The translations under genes were made by a program, and so were the position numbers. Shown here one piece after another: positions 41,837 to 50,372 of a stretch of 64,000 nt of DNA; the stretch's first letter is position 1; each line of letters opens with the position of its first letter. The DNA lies in NCBI GenBank assembly GCA_040878035.1, contig JBBDMX010000069.1, positions 1 to 64,000 of the forward strand, given 5' to 3'. This stretch comes from JBBDMX01 sp040878035. Lineage in GTDB: Bacteria; Planctomycetota; Phycisphaerae; Phycisphaerales; Phycisphaeraceae. The notes beneath the pieces are model-generated. The model was given only the letters and a program-made list of their open reading frames with translations, ran no database searches and had not been told where the DNA came from.

Positions 41837-42061
41837 TTACGGTTCACTCAGCGGTCGCAACCGCTCCCGCAGCACTTGCTTCTCCATCCCTAAGGGCGCT
41901 TCAGCGGTCGTTCCGGGCAAATCCCGCCCCCGCAATTGCGAGTAGCGGTCATACTGCGACCGTGGCAGATTCTCGGGAAACAGCGTGTCGGTGCATCCGT
42001 ACAGTACCCCCATCGTCATCACCAGTAATCCTATGCACCATGATACCGTCAGGGGCCGCAT
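41837..42061 (-). CDS. Small lipoprotein
   Basis: A 74-residue protein with a lipoprotein signal: MRPLTVSWCIGLLVMTMGVL then YGC with the lipobox Cys at about residue 23. The mature part (TDTLFPENLPRSQYDRYSQL, then RGRDLPGTTAEAPLG) is polar and has no recognised domain. It is divergent from proS. The start at 42061 puts the signal at the N terminus; the longer frame to 42223 is not supported. Confidence 0.6.
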   Translation of the reverse strand: MRPLTVSWCIGLLVMTMGVLYGCTDTLFPENLPRSQYDRYSQLRGRDLPGTTAEAPLGMEKQVLRERLRPLSEP

Positions 42062-42403
42062 TGAGCCAGCTCTTTTTACGTTCCGGGTGTCATTGAGTCC
42101 CGGCGTGGGCTGCACGCCGGAGCCAGCGGAAAGGCCGGTGATACGCGGGAATTTCCACATGATACGGCTTATCCTTGAACTCTTGGTCCCCGTCACCGGC
42201 CTGGCAGCCCCCACCACCATCAACCCTCGGCGGGGCCAACATCGGTGGATTGTAACGACTTGGGCACATCAAGGCTCAAAGACGCTACGATACGCCGCCC
42301 CCACTCCCTGTAAGAAGCCGGGGGTCGGATACGAGAAGAATCAGAAATCAGACGGCTTCAACAGCGCTTCGCCAAATCAGAAATCAGAAATGGCCTCAAC
42401 CCC
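42062..42403. other. Divergent spacer between lipoprotein gene and proS
   Basis: It probably holds promoters for both genes. At 42339-42392 it carries a tandem AATCAGAAATCAGA array, the complement of the 39481-39513 arm. No gene is seen. Confidence 0.5.
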
Positions 42404-44290
42404 ATGCCCACGCTCTGGTCACAAACGCTGATCCCCACCGCCCGCCAGGTCCCCGCCGAGGCCGAGGTGCCTTCACACCAGCTCATGCTGCGTGCGGGCC
42501 TGATCCGCAAGCTCGGCGCGGGCGTCTACGACTACCTCCCGCTGGGCCTGCGCTCCTTGCGTAAGGCGATGGAGATCATCCGCCAGGAGATGAATGCCGC
42601 CGGCGCCGTCGAGGTCATGCTGCCGGCGTTACAGCCCATCGAGTTGTGGGAGCGCACGGGCCGGCGGGCCGCCTATGGCCCTAACCTCTTTATCGTTAAG
42701 GACCGCCACGGCCGCGACCAGGCCCTGGGACCCACCCACGAGGAAGTCGTCACCGAACTCGTCGGTGGCTGCGTCGAAAGCTACCGCCAGCTTCCCCTGT
42801 GCCTCTACCAGATCCAGACCAAGTTCCGCGACGAGTTCCGCCCGCGCTTTGGCGTCCTGCGCTCTCGCGAGTTTCAGATGAAGGACGCTTACTCGTTCCA
42901 CCTCACGCTGGAAGGCCCGGGCGGACTCGATGAGACTTACCAGAAGCAGTACGACGCCTATTGCCGCATTTTCAGCCGCTGCGGCCTGCCTTACATGACC
43001 GTCGAGGCCGAGTCCGGGCCGATCGGCGGCAGCGCGTCCCATGAGTTCATGGTGCCCTCCCCCACCGGCGAAGACACCATCCTCGTGGACGAGAAAGCCA
43101 ACTACGCCGCCAACGTGGAAAAGTGCGCGACCGGACCGCGCGGCCATTCCTTCGACGGCCCGCCTACCGGCGAGCTGGACAAAGTCCATACCCCCAACTG
43201 CCCCGGCATCGAGGATGTTGGGAAACTCCTCAAGGTCAAGCCCAAGCACATGCTCAAAACCCTGGTCTTCTTCGGCATCCGCATGAAGAAGGACGAGGTG
43301 CCCGTGCTTCATGGCAGCGGACTGCCCGGCGTGGGCAACGACCTCAAGAGTCTGGCGCAGCACGACTGCCTGCGCTTCGTCATCGCCGTGGTCCGCGGCG
43401 ATCACGATGTCAACGAGGCCAAGCTGCGCCACCAGTTCTTTGCCCTGTATCCCGAGTTCGACACACTGGTGCTGGGCGATCCGCGCCTGGCGCAGGAGAT
43501 GGGCTTCACCATCGGTTACGTCGGGCCGCAGGTCATCGCCGGCTCGCCCTGGCAGAAGCAGACTCTGCTCATGGTCGATCCCGACGCGGCCCAGCCTGAG
43601 TTCTGGGTCACCGGCGCCAACGACGTGGACCACCACGTGCGGCACTTCAACTGGAACCGCGAGGTGCGCGATCCGCTGGGCGACCATGTGCAGAAGCACC
43701 TGGTGGTGGCCGACATCCGCAACGCGGCTGAAGGCGACCCTTCGCCCCGCGGCAACGGCGGCGTGCTCAAGCAACGCAAGGGCATCGAGATCGGCCACGT
43801 GTTCAAACTGGGTGCCAAATACAGCGATGCCATGGGCGTCACCGTGCTCAACGAACGCAACGAACGCGTGCCCATGATCATGGGCTGCTACGGCATCGGT
43901 GTGAACCGCATCCTGGCGTCGGCGATCGAACGGGAGAATGGCAACGACGCCAACGGCATCATTTGGCCCGCCAGCATCGCCCCCTACCAGGTGCTCATCA
44001 CCCCCATCAAGTACGACGGCGCGATGAAGGACGCCGCTGGCAGCTTAGCATCTTCTCTCGAATCGTTGGGCATCGACGTGCTCATCGACGACCGCGACGA
44101 ACGCCCCGGCGTCAAGTTCAAGGACGCCGACCTCGTCGGGTTCCCCCTGCGCATCACCATCGGCGACAAGTCGCTGGCCACCGGCCAGGTCGAGGTCAAG
44201 GCCCGCAACGGGTCCAACGGCGAAAAGGGCGAACTGGTCGCGGTCGATCAGGCCGCGGCGCGGGTGGCGGAGCTGCTCAAGTCGCTCTGA
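42404..44290 (+). CDS. proS: Prolyl-tRNA synthetase (bacterial type)
   Basis: Charges tRNA-Pro; class II synthetase of 628 residues. Motif 1 is around MLRAGLIRKLGAGVYDYLPL, motif 2 is TKFRDEFRPRFGVLRSREFQ followed by MKDAYSF, and motif 3 is MGCYGIGVNRILASAIE. Between motifs 2 and 3, residues about 230-410, is the editing insertion that hydrolyses Ala-tRNA-Pro, typical of bacterial ProS. The C-terminal anticodon domain has VLITPIKYDG and DDRDERPGVKFKDADLVGFP. It is the only housekeeping gene in this part on the plus strand. Confidence 0.96.
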   Translation: MPTLWSQTLIPTARQVPAEAEVPSHQLMLRAGLIRKLGAGVYDYLPLGLRSLRKAMEIIRQEMNAAGAVEVMLPALQPIELWERTGRRAAYGPNLFIVKDRHGRDQALGPTHEEVVTELVGGCVESYRQLPLCLYQIQTKFRDEFRPRFGVLRSREFQMKDAYSFHLTLEGPGGLDETYQKQYDAYCRIFSRCGLPYMTVEAESGPIGGSASHEFMVPSPTGEDTILVDEKANYAANVEKCATGPRGHSFDGPPTGELDKVHTPNCPGIEDVGKLLKVKPKHMLKTLVFFGIRMKKDEVPVLHGSGLPGVGNDLKSLAQHDCLRFVIAVVRGDHDVNEAKLRHQFFALYPEFDTLVLGDPRLAQEMGFTIGYVGPQVIAGSPWQKQTLLMVDPDAAQPEFWVTGANDVDHHVRHFNWNREVRDPLGDHVQKHLVVADIRNAAEGDPSPRGNGGVLKQRKGIEIGHVFKLGAKYSDAMGVTVLNERNERVPMIMGCYGIGVNRILASAIERENGNDANGIIWPASIAPYQVLITPIKYDGAMKDAAGSLASSLESLGIDVLIDDRDERPGVKFKDADLVGFPLRITIGDKSLATGQVEVKARNGSNGEKGELVAVDQAAARVAELLKSL

Positions 44291-44296
44291 CAAGGT

Positions 44297-44355
44297 CAGA
44301 GCCGCGCGGCGTCAGCCCGCGGACGATCCCCGCAGGCTTACGCCTTGCGGCTCTG
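44297..44355. terminator. Hairpin between convergent proS and zinc-ribbon genes
   Basis: CAGAGCCGC and GCGGCTCTG pair at the ends, with an inner CCCGCGGACGATCCCCGCAGG. It lies just past the proS stop and just before the stop of the opposite gene, so it could stop transcription from both sides. No T run is seen. Confidence 0.4.
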
Positions 44356-44359
44356 ATGC

Positions 44360-45292
44360 CTACGCCGCCTTGGCCCAGGTCTGCCGCGCGGTATCCGCCG
44401 TCTGTTTGAGCCGCCAGGCGTAGACCGGCAACAGCGTCAGCAGCATGATCACGTAGAGCGTCGCCCCGCCCCAAGCCGTCAGGTTAATCAGTCCATCCAC
44501 GGTGCGGAAGAGCCAAGTGCTGTAGGAATGCAGCATCAGCGGAACAAGGTTGTAGAGCAGGGCAATGCCCGCGGCCACGGTGATGAGTAACACCACATCG
44601 CCAAGGATCGAAAAGCTGGCCAGCGTAGGATCGGGAATGCGCCGCAGCAACGTGCGCACATAGGCCAGAAGCGAGAACAGGGCGATGCCGCCGACGATGG
44701 CCAGCGCGCTGCCCCCGACTCCCACCAGACGATACCCTGGGTGCAGCCAGCGATAAGGTGACAGCGCGGTGATGACGAACGTGCCGGTGACGGCGATGAG
44801 AAAGCTGTAGCGAAAAATCACGCGCAGGTTGATAGGCGGTTCGGGCTTGAGTCGGCCGATCTCGGGTAGCGTGACCAGCCAACAGCCCAGGGCTGCAGCG
44901 ATGAACATCACGGCGGCCGCGACCGCCTTGAGCAGTTGTAACGCCGCCCAAGATATCGGAGGCGGTATGGAGTCATCTTTTTTGAGTAGTGCCGACCCCC
45001 ACAGGTTCCAGCTCAGCCAATCCGCCAGCAGCAGCCCGGCAAACAGCACCGCCCCGATCCACAGCAGCAGGAACCCCTGTGCCAGGCGCTCCAGCCAGCG
45101 CGGATCCGACGCTCGCAGCGTCCGCCCATGCAGCGATCGCGCCACCGGCGTGCCGCATTCCATGCATGTGCCGTTCAACGGCAGGCCCCGCAGGTTGTAG
45201 TCGCACTTGAGGCAGTAAACGTCCTGCGTGAGCCGCCCCTGCTCGTCCAAGCTCGGTGCCGCGGTCGTCTCGATGTGCATCTGTGCATTCAT
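44360..45292 (-). CDS. Zinc-ribbon plus membrane protein (paralogue A)
   Basis: A 310-residue protein. Near the N terminus (about 27-47) is a zinc ribbon YCLKCDYNLRGLPLNGTCMECG, two CxxC pairs. Six to seven membrane helices follow, for example FLLLWIGAVLFAGLLLADWL, VAAAVMFIAAALGCWLVTL and ILGDVVLLITVAAGIALLY. The same layout occurs in the neighbouring paralogue at 45490-46371. Such proteins are common in planctomycetes and their function is unknown. The two genes are separated by a nested repeat. Confidence 0.75.
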   Translation of the reverse strand: MNAQMHIETTAAPSLDEQGRLTQDVYCLKCDYNLRGLPLNGTCMECGTPVARSLHGRTLRASDPRWLERLAQGFLLLWIGAVLFAGLLLADWLSWNLWGSALLKKDDSIPPPISWAALQLLKAVAAAVMFIAAALGCWLVTLPEIGRLKPEPPINLRVIFRYSFLIAVTGTFVITALSPYRWLHPGYRLVGVGGSALAIVGGIALFSLLAYVRTLLRRIPDPTLASFSILGDVVLLITVAAGIALLYNLVPLMLHSYSTWLFRTVDGLINLTAWGGATLYVIMLLTLLPVYAWRLKQTADTARQTWAKAA

Positions 45293-45315
45293 AGCTTGCC
45301 TGCCAATCGGGGGAG

Positions 45316-45483
45316 AACCACCAAGACACCAAGGACACCAAGAGGAGTGATGAACACGAAGTCACGAAGGCACGAAGAAGAGAATCAGTTTCTTGATTTG
45401 CATTCCTTCGTGTCTTCGTGCCTTCGTGTTCATTCCTCTTTCACTTGCTCCATCTTCTTGGTGTCCTTGGTGTCTTGGTGGTT
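45316..45483. repeat. Nested twin-arm repeat between two zinc-ribbon paralogues
   Basis: The outer arms AACCACCAAGACACCAAGGA then CACCAAGA (45316-45343) are mirrored perfectly, 28 bases, by TCTTGGTGTCCTTGGTGTCT then TGGTGGTT at 45456-45483. Inside, GAACACGAAGTCACGAAGGC faces CTTCGTGCCTTCGTGTTC, and the loop has no gene. Two different repeat families are nested. Confidence 0.85.
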
Positions 45484-45489
45484 AACCTC

Positions 45490-46371
45490 CTACGAAGTGA
45501 CGCTGCGTTTCAAGCACTGCGCCAGGCGGACGCGGAACCAGACCATGGCGATCAAGGTCATGATGCCCCAGATGGGCAAGGCCAGAACCGTACCGCACAA
45601 GCCCAGCGTCACGATCACGCCAAGATCGGGCGGGGACTGGCGCGAGGCGGTGGCCGCGATGATGATGCCCGTCAGCACCGAGCATCCGATCAGGCCATCG
45701 CCAACCGCGACGATGCGCGTGAAGACCGCCAGCGGCCGGTCATGCGCCCGCATCGCGAGCTTGTGGGCATAGCGTCCGGCGGCGAACACGCCGACGACGG
45801 CGGTGAGCACGCCGCAGAACACCGCCAAGGTTTCAAATCCGCCGTTGACCGCCACGCGCGCCAAGCCAATCGCCAGCGCGAAATACACCTGCCCCACCAG
45901 GAGCACCGCCGACCAGCGCGCGATCCGCCGGACATGGTGATGGCGTTCCATGGTCTCCTTGCCCGACGTGGGATCGGGCCAGGTGAACCAGATGCAAGCC
46001 CACAGGCCCAGCGCCACGGGAAGCGTCGAGAGCATCAGGGATACGATCGCCCGCGCCAGCTCATCGGGAATCAGAATCATGCACGCCGGGATAAAGATCA
46101 CCAGCGTGACGCCGCCCAGTCCGACGGCCGACAGCGCCAGGTCCATGGCCCGTACGAGTCGGCGGACCCACGCCGGATCACCGATGATCACCGCCGCGTG
46201 CAGCGAGTCCAGAATGCACTGTCCGCATTCCGGGCAATCGGCCCGCAGGTCCAGGGTGCGCAGGTTGTAGCCGCAGGAAATGCACGGCACATCACGCTCG
46301 ATGCGCTTGGGCTGCGCTTGATCAGGCACCAGTATCGCGGCCATGGGGGCCGGGGGTTCCATGCGGCTCAT
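45490..46371 (-). CDS. Zinc-ribbon plus membrane protein (paralogue B)
   Basis: A 293-residue protein with an N-terminal zinc ribbon CISCGYNLRTLDLRADCPEC (about 30-49) and about seven membrane helices (such as GLGGVTLVIFIPACMILIP, SAVLLVGQVYFALAIGLARV, VIVTLGLCGTVLALPIWGI). It is similar in layout to the gene at 44360-45292 and is probably a duplicate with its own sequence drift. The ATG at 46371 gives MSRMEPP; the longer frame is antisense to neuB. The function is unknown. Confidence 0.75.
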   Translation of the reverse strand: MSRMEPPAPMAAILVPDQAQPKRIERDVPCISCGYNLRTLDLRADCPECGQCILDSLHAAVIIGDPAWVRRLVRAMDLALSAVGLGGVTLVIFIPACMILIPDELARAIVSLMLSTLPVALGLWACIWFTWPDPTSGKETMERHHHVRRIARWSAVLLVGQVYFALAIGLARVAVNGGFETLAVFCGVLTAVVGVFAAGRYAHKLAMRAHDRPLAVFTRIVAVGDGLIGCSVLTGIIIAATASRQSPPDLGVIVTLGLCGTVLALPIWGIMTLIAMVWFRVRLAQCLKRSVTS

Positions 46372-46407
46372 GGTACTTGGAATGTCGCAATTCGTATCAT
46401 AGTTGCC

Positions 46408-47604
46408 ATGCTTCAACCCTCCCTCCTTTTCGCCCCGGCCACCGCCACTTCGCCGCCCAAAGTGCTGGTCATCGCCGAACTGGGCGTGAACCATGACGGC
46501 CAGCGTGCGCGAGCGATGGACATGGTGACCATGGCCGCCGCCGCCGGCGCCGATGCCATCAAGCTTCAGCTTTTCGATCCGCGACATCTGCTGTCCAACC
46601 AGGCCAAGCTGGCGGCGTATCAGAAGGAAGCGGGCGCCGACGATCCTTTCACGATGCTCGACCGGCTCAAGCTCACTGCCGCGGACCTGCGCGCGGTGCG
46701 CAGCGCGGCCAGGGAGACGGGCCTGGCGTTCATTCTCACACCGTTCTCGCTGGAGGACGTGCCGGCGCTGGCCGACTTGGACGTCGATGCGGTGAAGATC
46801 GCTTCGCCCGATGCGGTCAATACGCCCCTGCTTCGTGCGGCAGCGGCGCTGGGGAAGCCGATGCTGATTTCGACCGGGACGTGCACGATGGAGGAATTGG
46901 CCGACGCGGCGGCGCTGCTCCGTTCCCTCTCTCCTTGGGAGAGGGTGGCCGACCCCCGGAAGTCCGCGAGGCCGGGTGAGAGGAGCCGGGTAGTAGCGGT
47001 GGGTGTGTCGTCCATGATTGATTCGCGGGCCGCTCTCATCCCTGGATCCCCTCACTCCAACCCTCGCCCGGGGGGAGAGGGGGCCGGAGGAGCGCTGCTC
47101 CAATGCGTGTCGAGCTATCCGACCGCCGACGGGCAGGCGGCGATCAATGGTCTGGTGGCGTTGCGGGAGCGCTTTGGCGTGCCGGTAGGTTACTCGGATC
47201 ACACGCGCTCGCTGGTGAGCGGCGCCGTGGCGGTGGCGGCCGGGGCCTGCGTGATCGAGAAGCACTTCACCTACGACCGCCAGGCCCAAGGGCCCGATCA
47301 CGCCGCCAGCCTCGACCCGGTGAGCTTCACGCACTACGTGGACCTGATCCGCGAGGCGCAAGTCATGCTCGGCCCGATCGCCAAGCGCGTGCTGCCCTGC
47401 GAGCAGGACGTGCGCGCGGTGTCGCGGCAGAGCGTGTGCGCGGTTTGTGATCTGTCCCCAGGTCATGTCGTGAGGGAAAAGGACGTCACGGTGCGCCGGC
47501 CGGGCACGGGCATCCCGGCGCGGGAATTGGAACGGGTCGTCGGCAGGCGATTGCGCGTGGCGGTGCGCGGGGGCGACCTGTTGCGCGCCGACGATCTGGA
47601 GTAA
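46408..47604 (+). CDS. N-acetylneuraminate synthase family protein (NeuB/PseI/LegI type)
   Basis: Condenses phosphoenolpyruvate with an amino sugar to make a nonulosonic acid. The 398 residues have the family N terminus KVLVIAELGVNHDGQRARAM, AGADAIKLQLFDPRHLLS, KIASPDAVNTPLLRAAAALG, STGTCTMEELADA, the metal histidines in VPVGYSDHTRS and VIEKHFTYDR, and a C-terminal SAF-type antifreeze domain (VREKDVTVRRPGTGIPAREL). Residues about 170-228, between STGTCTMEELADAAALL and LLQCVSSYPT, are an insertion encoded by repeat DNA. Whether the sugar is sialic, pseudaminic or legionaminic acid cannot be told. Confidence 0.85.
   Translation: MLQPSLLFAPATATSPPKVLVIAELGVNHDGQRARAMDMVTMAAAAGADAIKLQLFDPRHLLSNQAKLAAYQKEAGADDPFTMLDRLKLTAADLRAVRSAARETGLAFILTPFSLEDVPALADLDVDAVKIASPDAVNTPLLRAAAALGKPMLISTGTCTMEELADAAALLRSLSPWERVADPRKSARPGERSRVVAVGVSSMIDSRAALIPGSPHSNPRPGGEGAGGALLQCVSSYPTADGQAAINGLVALRERFGVPVGYSDHTRSLVSGAVAVAAGACVIEKHFTYDRQAQGPDHAASLDPVSFTHYVDLIREAQVMLGPIAKRVLPCEQDVRAVSRQSVCAVCDLSPGHVVREKDVTVRRPGTGIPARELERVVGRRLRVAVRGGDLLRADDLE
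46918..47092. repeat. Repeat inserted in frame inside the NeuB-type gene
   Basis: CCCTCTCTCCTTGGGAGAGG followed by GTGGCCGAC, then GAGGCCGGGTGAGAGGAG, then CCCTCGCCCGGGGGGAGAGG form inverted arms. Intergenic relatives lie at 62984-63022 and 41797-41833. The reading frame is kept through it, giving about 55 extra residues in a loop of the protein. Confidence 0.7.
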
Positions 47605-47605
47605 G

Positions 47606-47635
47606 GAACCCCACGGACTTTCATCCATGGGGTTC
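47606..47635 (+). terminator. Hairpin after the neuB-type gene
   Basis: GAACCCCA (47606-47613) pairs with TGGGGTTC (47628-47635) two bases after the stop codon. No T run follows, so it is only a candidate. Confidence 0.35.
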
Positions 47636-47644
47636 GTGTGTCAA

Positions 47645-47684
47645 ATCCCCGGCAAGCCCCGAAGACGGGGCATGCCGGGGCTTG
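47645..47684. repeat. Hairpin repeat, CAAGCCCCGGCA family (copy 3)
   Basis: ATCCCCGGCAAGCCCCGAAG and ACGGGGCATGCCGGGGCTTG are complementary. It lies between the convergent neuB-type and rho genes and could act as a two-way terminator. Confidence 0.75.
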
Positions 47685-47695
47685 CTGCAATTTAT

Positions 47696-49255
47696 TCAGT
47701 CCAAGTTCATCGTCAGCAGGAATTCGGCGTTGGTCTTGACCTTCTGGAGCCGGCTCTTGAGCAGTTCCATGGCCTCGACCGGATTCATGTCCGCCAGCAC
47801 CTTGCGCAGACGGTAGACCAGCTTCATTTCCGTCGGGTCCATCAGCAGTTCCTCGCGACGGGTGCCCGAGGAGGCGATGTCGATGCACGGATAAATGCGC
47901 TTGTCCATCAGCCGGCGATCCAGGTGCAGTTCGCTGTTGCCCGTGCCCTTGAACTCCTCGAAGATGATGTCGTCCATCTTCGAGCCGGTGTCGGTCAGGG
48001 CGGTGGCGATGATGGTCAGTGACCCGCCGTCTTCGATGGCGCGGGCCGAGCCGAAGAACTTCTTGGGGCGCTGCATGGCGTTGGTGTCGAGGCCGCCAGT
48101 GCCGATCTTGCCCGAGTGGGGCATTTCCTCATTGAACGCGCGGGCCATGCGGGTCAGCGAGTCCATGAGGATCACCACGTGATGGCCGAACTCGACCATG
48201 CGCCGGGCCTTTTCGATCACCATGTCGCAGACCTGCACGTGGCGGGTCGATGACTCGTCGAACGAGCTGGCGACCACCTCGACCTCCTTGGGCGTCTGGC
48301 GGCGGAAGTCGGTCACTTCCTCAGGCCGCTCGGCGATCAGCAGCACGAACACCTTCACATCGGGGTAATTCGTGATGATCGAGTTGGCCATCTTCTGGAG
48401 CAGCACCGTCTTGCCGGTGCGCGGCGGGGCGACGATCAGGGCGCGCTGACCGCGGCCCAGGGGCGTCACCAGATCCACAATACGCATCTCGATGTTGTCC
48501 GGCTTGTTGGCCGTCTCGAGCACGAAACGCTGATCCGGGTGCAACGGCGTCAGGTCCTCGAACAACGTTACGTCATTGAGGGCATCGGGCGGCTGACCGT
48601 TGACCGCGTCCACGCGCAGAAGCGCGAAATAACGCTCGCTTTCCTTGGGTGGCCGGATCGTGCCCTGCACGACGTGACCCACCTTCAATCCAAAACGGCG
48701 AATCTGTGACGGGCTGACGTAAATGTCATCCGGGCACGCCAGGTACGAATACTCGGGCGAGCGCAGGAAGCCAAAGCCGTCGGGCAGGATTTCCAGCACG
48801 CCCTCGCCGTACATCAAACCCTGCTTGGCGATGTGCTTCTTGAGAATCTGGAAGATCAGGTCTTGCTTCTTAAGGCCTTTGAACTCGGTGACGCCTTCCT
48901 CCTGCGCCAACGTGTGCAGTTGCTCGACTTCCATTTTCTGGAGGTCGCTGACGGTCATGTCGGTGCGCTTGGCCAGTTCGTAACGTTCCTGGGTCTCGGC
49001 TTCGAGTTGCTCATCGGTGTGGGCGCGTGGCCGCGGGGCGGGCGTCTTAACCGCCTGAGCCTGCTCCTTGGCTGCCGGGGTTTCCGGGGTTGCGGCGCTT
49101 GGGGGAGCTTTCGCTGCTTCCGGATTTCCCGGGTTTTCCGGGGCTTCCAGGGCCTCCGGTGCTTCCGAAGCTTCCGGGGGGGTGGATTCGCCCGCGTCGT
49201 CGCCGCCACTGCTCTTGCTGCGCTTGCGCGTCTTAACGGAATCTGCTCTTGCCAT
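47696..49255 (-). CDS. rho: Transcription termination factor Rho
   Basis: An RNA helicase that ends transcripts; 519 residues. The first 85 residues are a low-complexity Ala/Glu/Pro region (EASEAPEALEAPENPGNPEA), coded by 9-base tandem repeats. The RNA-binding cold-shock-like domain has LPDGFGFLRSPEYSYLACPD. The helicase core has Walker A APPRTGKTVLLQ, Walker B VVILMDSLTRMARAFNE, and the C-terminal GTGNSELHLDRRLMDKRIYP. GGAG nine bases before the ATG at 49255 fixes the start. Low-complexity insertions in the N-terminal part of Rho are common outside proteobacteria. Confidence 0.95.
   Translation of the reverse strand: MARADSVKTRKRSKSSGGDDAGESTPPEASEAPEALEAPENPGNPEAAKAPPSAATPETPAAKEQAQAVKTPAPRPRAHTDEQLEAETQERYELAKRTDMTVSDLQKMEVEQLHTLAQEEGVTEFKGLKKQDLIFQILKKHIAKQGLMYGEGVLEILPDGFGFLRSPEYSYLACPDDIYVSPSQIRRFGLKVGHVVQGTIRPPKESERYFALLRVDAVNGQPPDALNDVTLFEDLTPLHPDQRFVLETANKPDNIEMRIVDLVTPLGRGQRALIVAPPRTGKTVLLQKMANSIITNYPDVKVFVLLIAERPEEVTDFRRQTPKEVEVVASSFDESSTRHVQVCDMVIEKARRMVEFGHHVVILMDSLTRMARAFNEEMPHSGKIGTGGLDTNAMQRPKKFFGSARAIEDGGSLTIIATALTDTGSKMDDIIFEEFKGTGNSELHLDRRLMDKRIYPCIDIASSGTRREELLMDPTEMKLVYRLRKVLADMNPVEAMELLKSRLQKVKTNAEFLLTMNLD
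49075..49190. repeat. 9-base tandem repeat in rho
   Basis: GCTTCCGGGG and GTTTCCGGGG units repeat about ten times in frame and encode the EAPEN/EAS-rich N terminus. Similar GGTCCGGGGA units lie upstream at 49590-49640. Confidence 0.6.
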
Positions 49256-49679
49256 AATGCGGTTCTCCAATCGGTTGGCGCCTTTCGTCCCCACGCCAGG
49301 CGGCGCTGTGGAAGGCGTCCTATCGCTACTGCGATGTGCTTCTATATCGGGGGTTAGATCAATCTGGGGACGGGACTGATTTGGGAGTAAAGGAATCTCG
49401 GTGGGGTGTTGGGCTGGCGGGATGAACCCGCCGGCCGGAGTTCGTAACGCTAGTGCTAAGGGGTGACCGGAAATCTTAGGCAGGCCCCCAGGCGTCAAGT
49501 GCGAAATTCATGCCGCAACGCCTTGGCTGCGGCCCCTGATGCAACATCCTTGTCAAAGCTGGTTGATCCGTGTAACCGGGACTTGCGGAAATTTCCGGGG
49601 AAGTCCCGGGGAGGTCCGGGGAGCTCCGGGGGTTCATAGGGTTCGGAGGCCCAGATCCCGAACCCTGATTGCAGGGCAT
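49256..49679. other. Spacer between coaE and rho
   Basis: A 424-base region that must hold the rho leader and promoter. A GC-rich tandem TCCGGGGA array lies at about 49590-49640. No gene or known riboswitch is recognised. Confidence 0.45.
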
Positions 49680-50372
49680 CTATTCCTGAATAATCTGGGA
49701 AAAAATTCGGCTGACTTGCTCAAGGCAGCGGGCGGACTCGCCCCCGGACTCGCCTCCGGACTCACCTCCGAAGTCACCTTCCGAGTCGCCCCCATTGTCC
49801 ACCATATAATCGGCGGCATTGGCCTTGGTGTCAAGCGGCAACTGTCGCTTTTCTCGCCGCGCCAACTCCTGGGCGTCCCATCCCCGCTTCTCCAGCACTC
49901 GTTTCTGCCGCGCCGCCAGGGGAGCATGCACGTAAACGAGCACGTCGCAATCCCCGTCGAGTTTCTTTTCCATGAGCAGGGGCGTGTCTTCGACAATGGC
50001 AAGAATCGCTGGGTCGCGCTGGTACTTCTGATGCAGTTCTTCCCGCCGGGCCAGCACACGGGGATGAACCACGCTTTCGAGCCGGGCCAGTTCTTCGGGC
50101 TTATCAAAGACGACCGCCCCCAGGGCCTTGCGGTTGACCTGTCCGTCGGGCTGGAAAATGGTGTCGCCCCACCACTGGCGAAGCTGACGCTGGATGATCG
50201 GGTCGCGCAAGGCCTGGCCCGCCAGGGCATCGGCATCGACGATGCCGCAGCCCAGTTGGCCAAACAGCCGGGCGATCGTGCTCTTACCCGCCCCGATCCC
50301 GCCGACGATGCCGATGACCGGCTTGCGCAAATGGGATGGTGTGTCGGCGTCAGCGGTGCGTCGGCTGGGCAT
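49680..50372 (-). CDS. coaE: Dephospho-CoA kinase
   Basis: The last step of coenzyme A synthesis; 230 residues. The P-loop is GIVGGIGAGKSTIARLFGQL (about 21-40), followed by GIVDADALAGQALRD, VVHPRVLARREELHQKY, and the lid/CoA region VLVYVHAPLAARQKRVLEKR. After the conserved DYMVDN near residue 197 a tandem repeat encodes GGDSEGDFGGESGGESGGES, then the ending RCLEQVSRIFSQIIQE. The start at 50372 is chosen over the longer frame by homology. Its neighbours are rho downstream and the AT-rich spacer upstream. Confidence 0.9.
   Translation of the reverse strand: MPSRRTADADTPSHLRKPVIGIVGGIGAGKSTIARLFGQLGCGIVDADALAGQALRDPIIQRQLRQWWGDTIFQPDGQVNRKALGAVVFDKPEELARLESVVHPRVLARREELHQKYQRDPAILAIVEDTPLLMEKKLDGDCDVLVYVHAPLAARQKRVLEKRGWDAQELARREKRQLPLDTKANAADYMVDNGGDSEGDFGGESGGESGGESARCLEQVSRIFSQIIQE
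49737..49798. repeat. 12-base tandem repeat in coaE
   Basis: Units of CTCGCCTCCGGA and CTCACCTCCGAA repeat four to five times and encode the GGES-rich insert near the C terminus. Confidence 0.65.

Noticed and set aside
45418..46407. Plus-strand extension of the neuB-type gene
   Set aside because: It is antisense to the zinc-ribbon paralogue; the family N terminus begins shortly after 46408.
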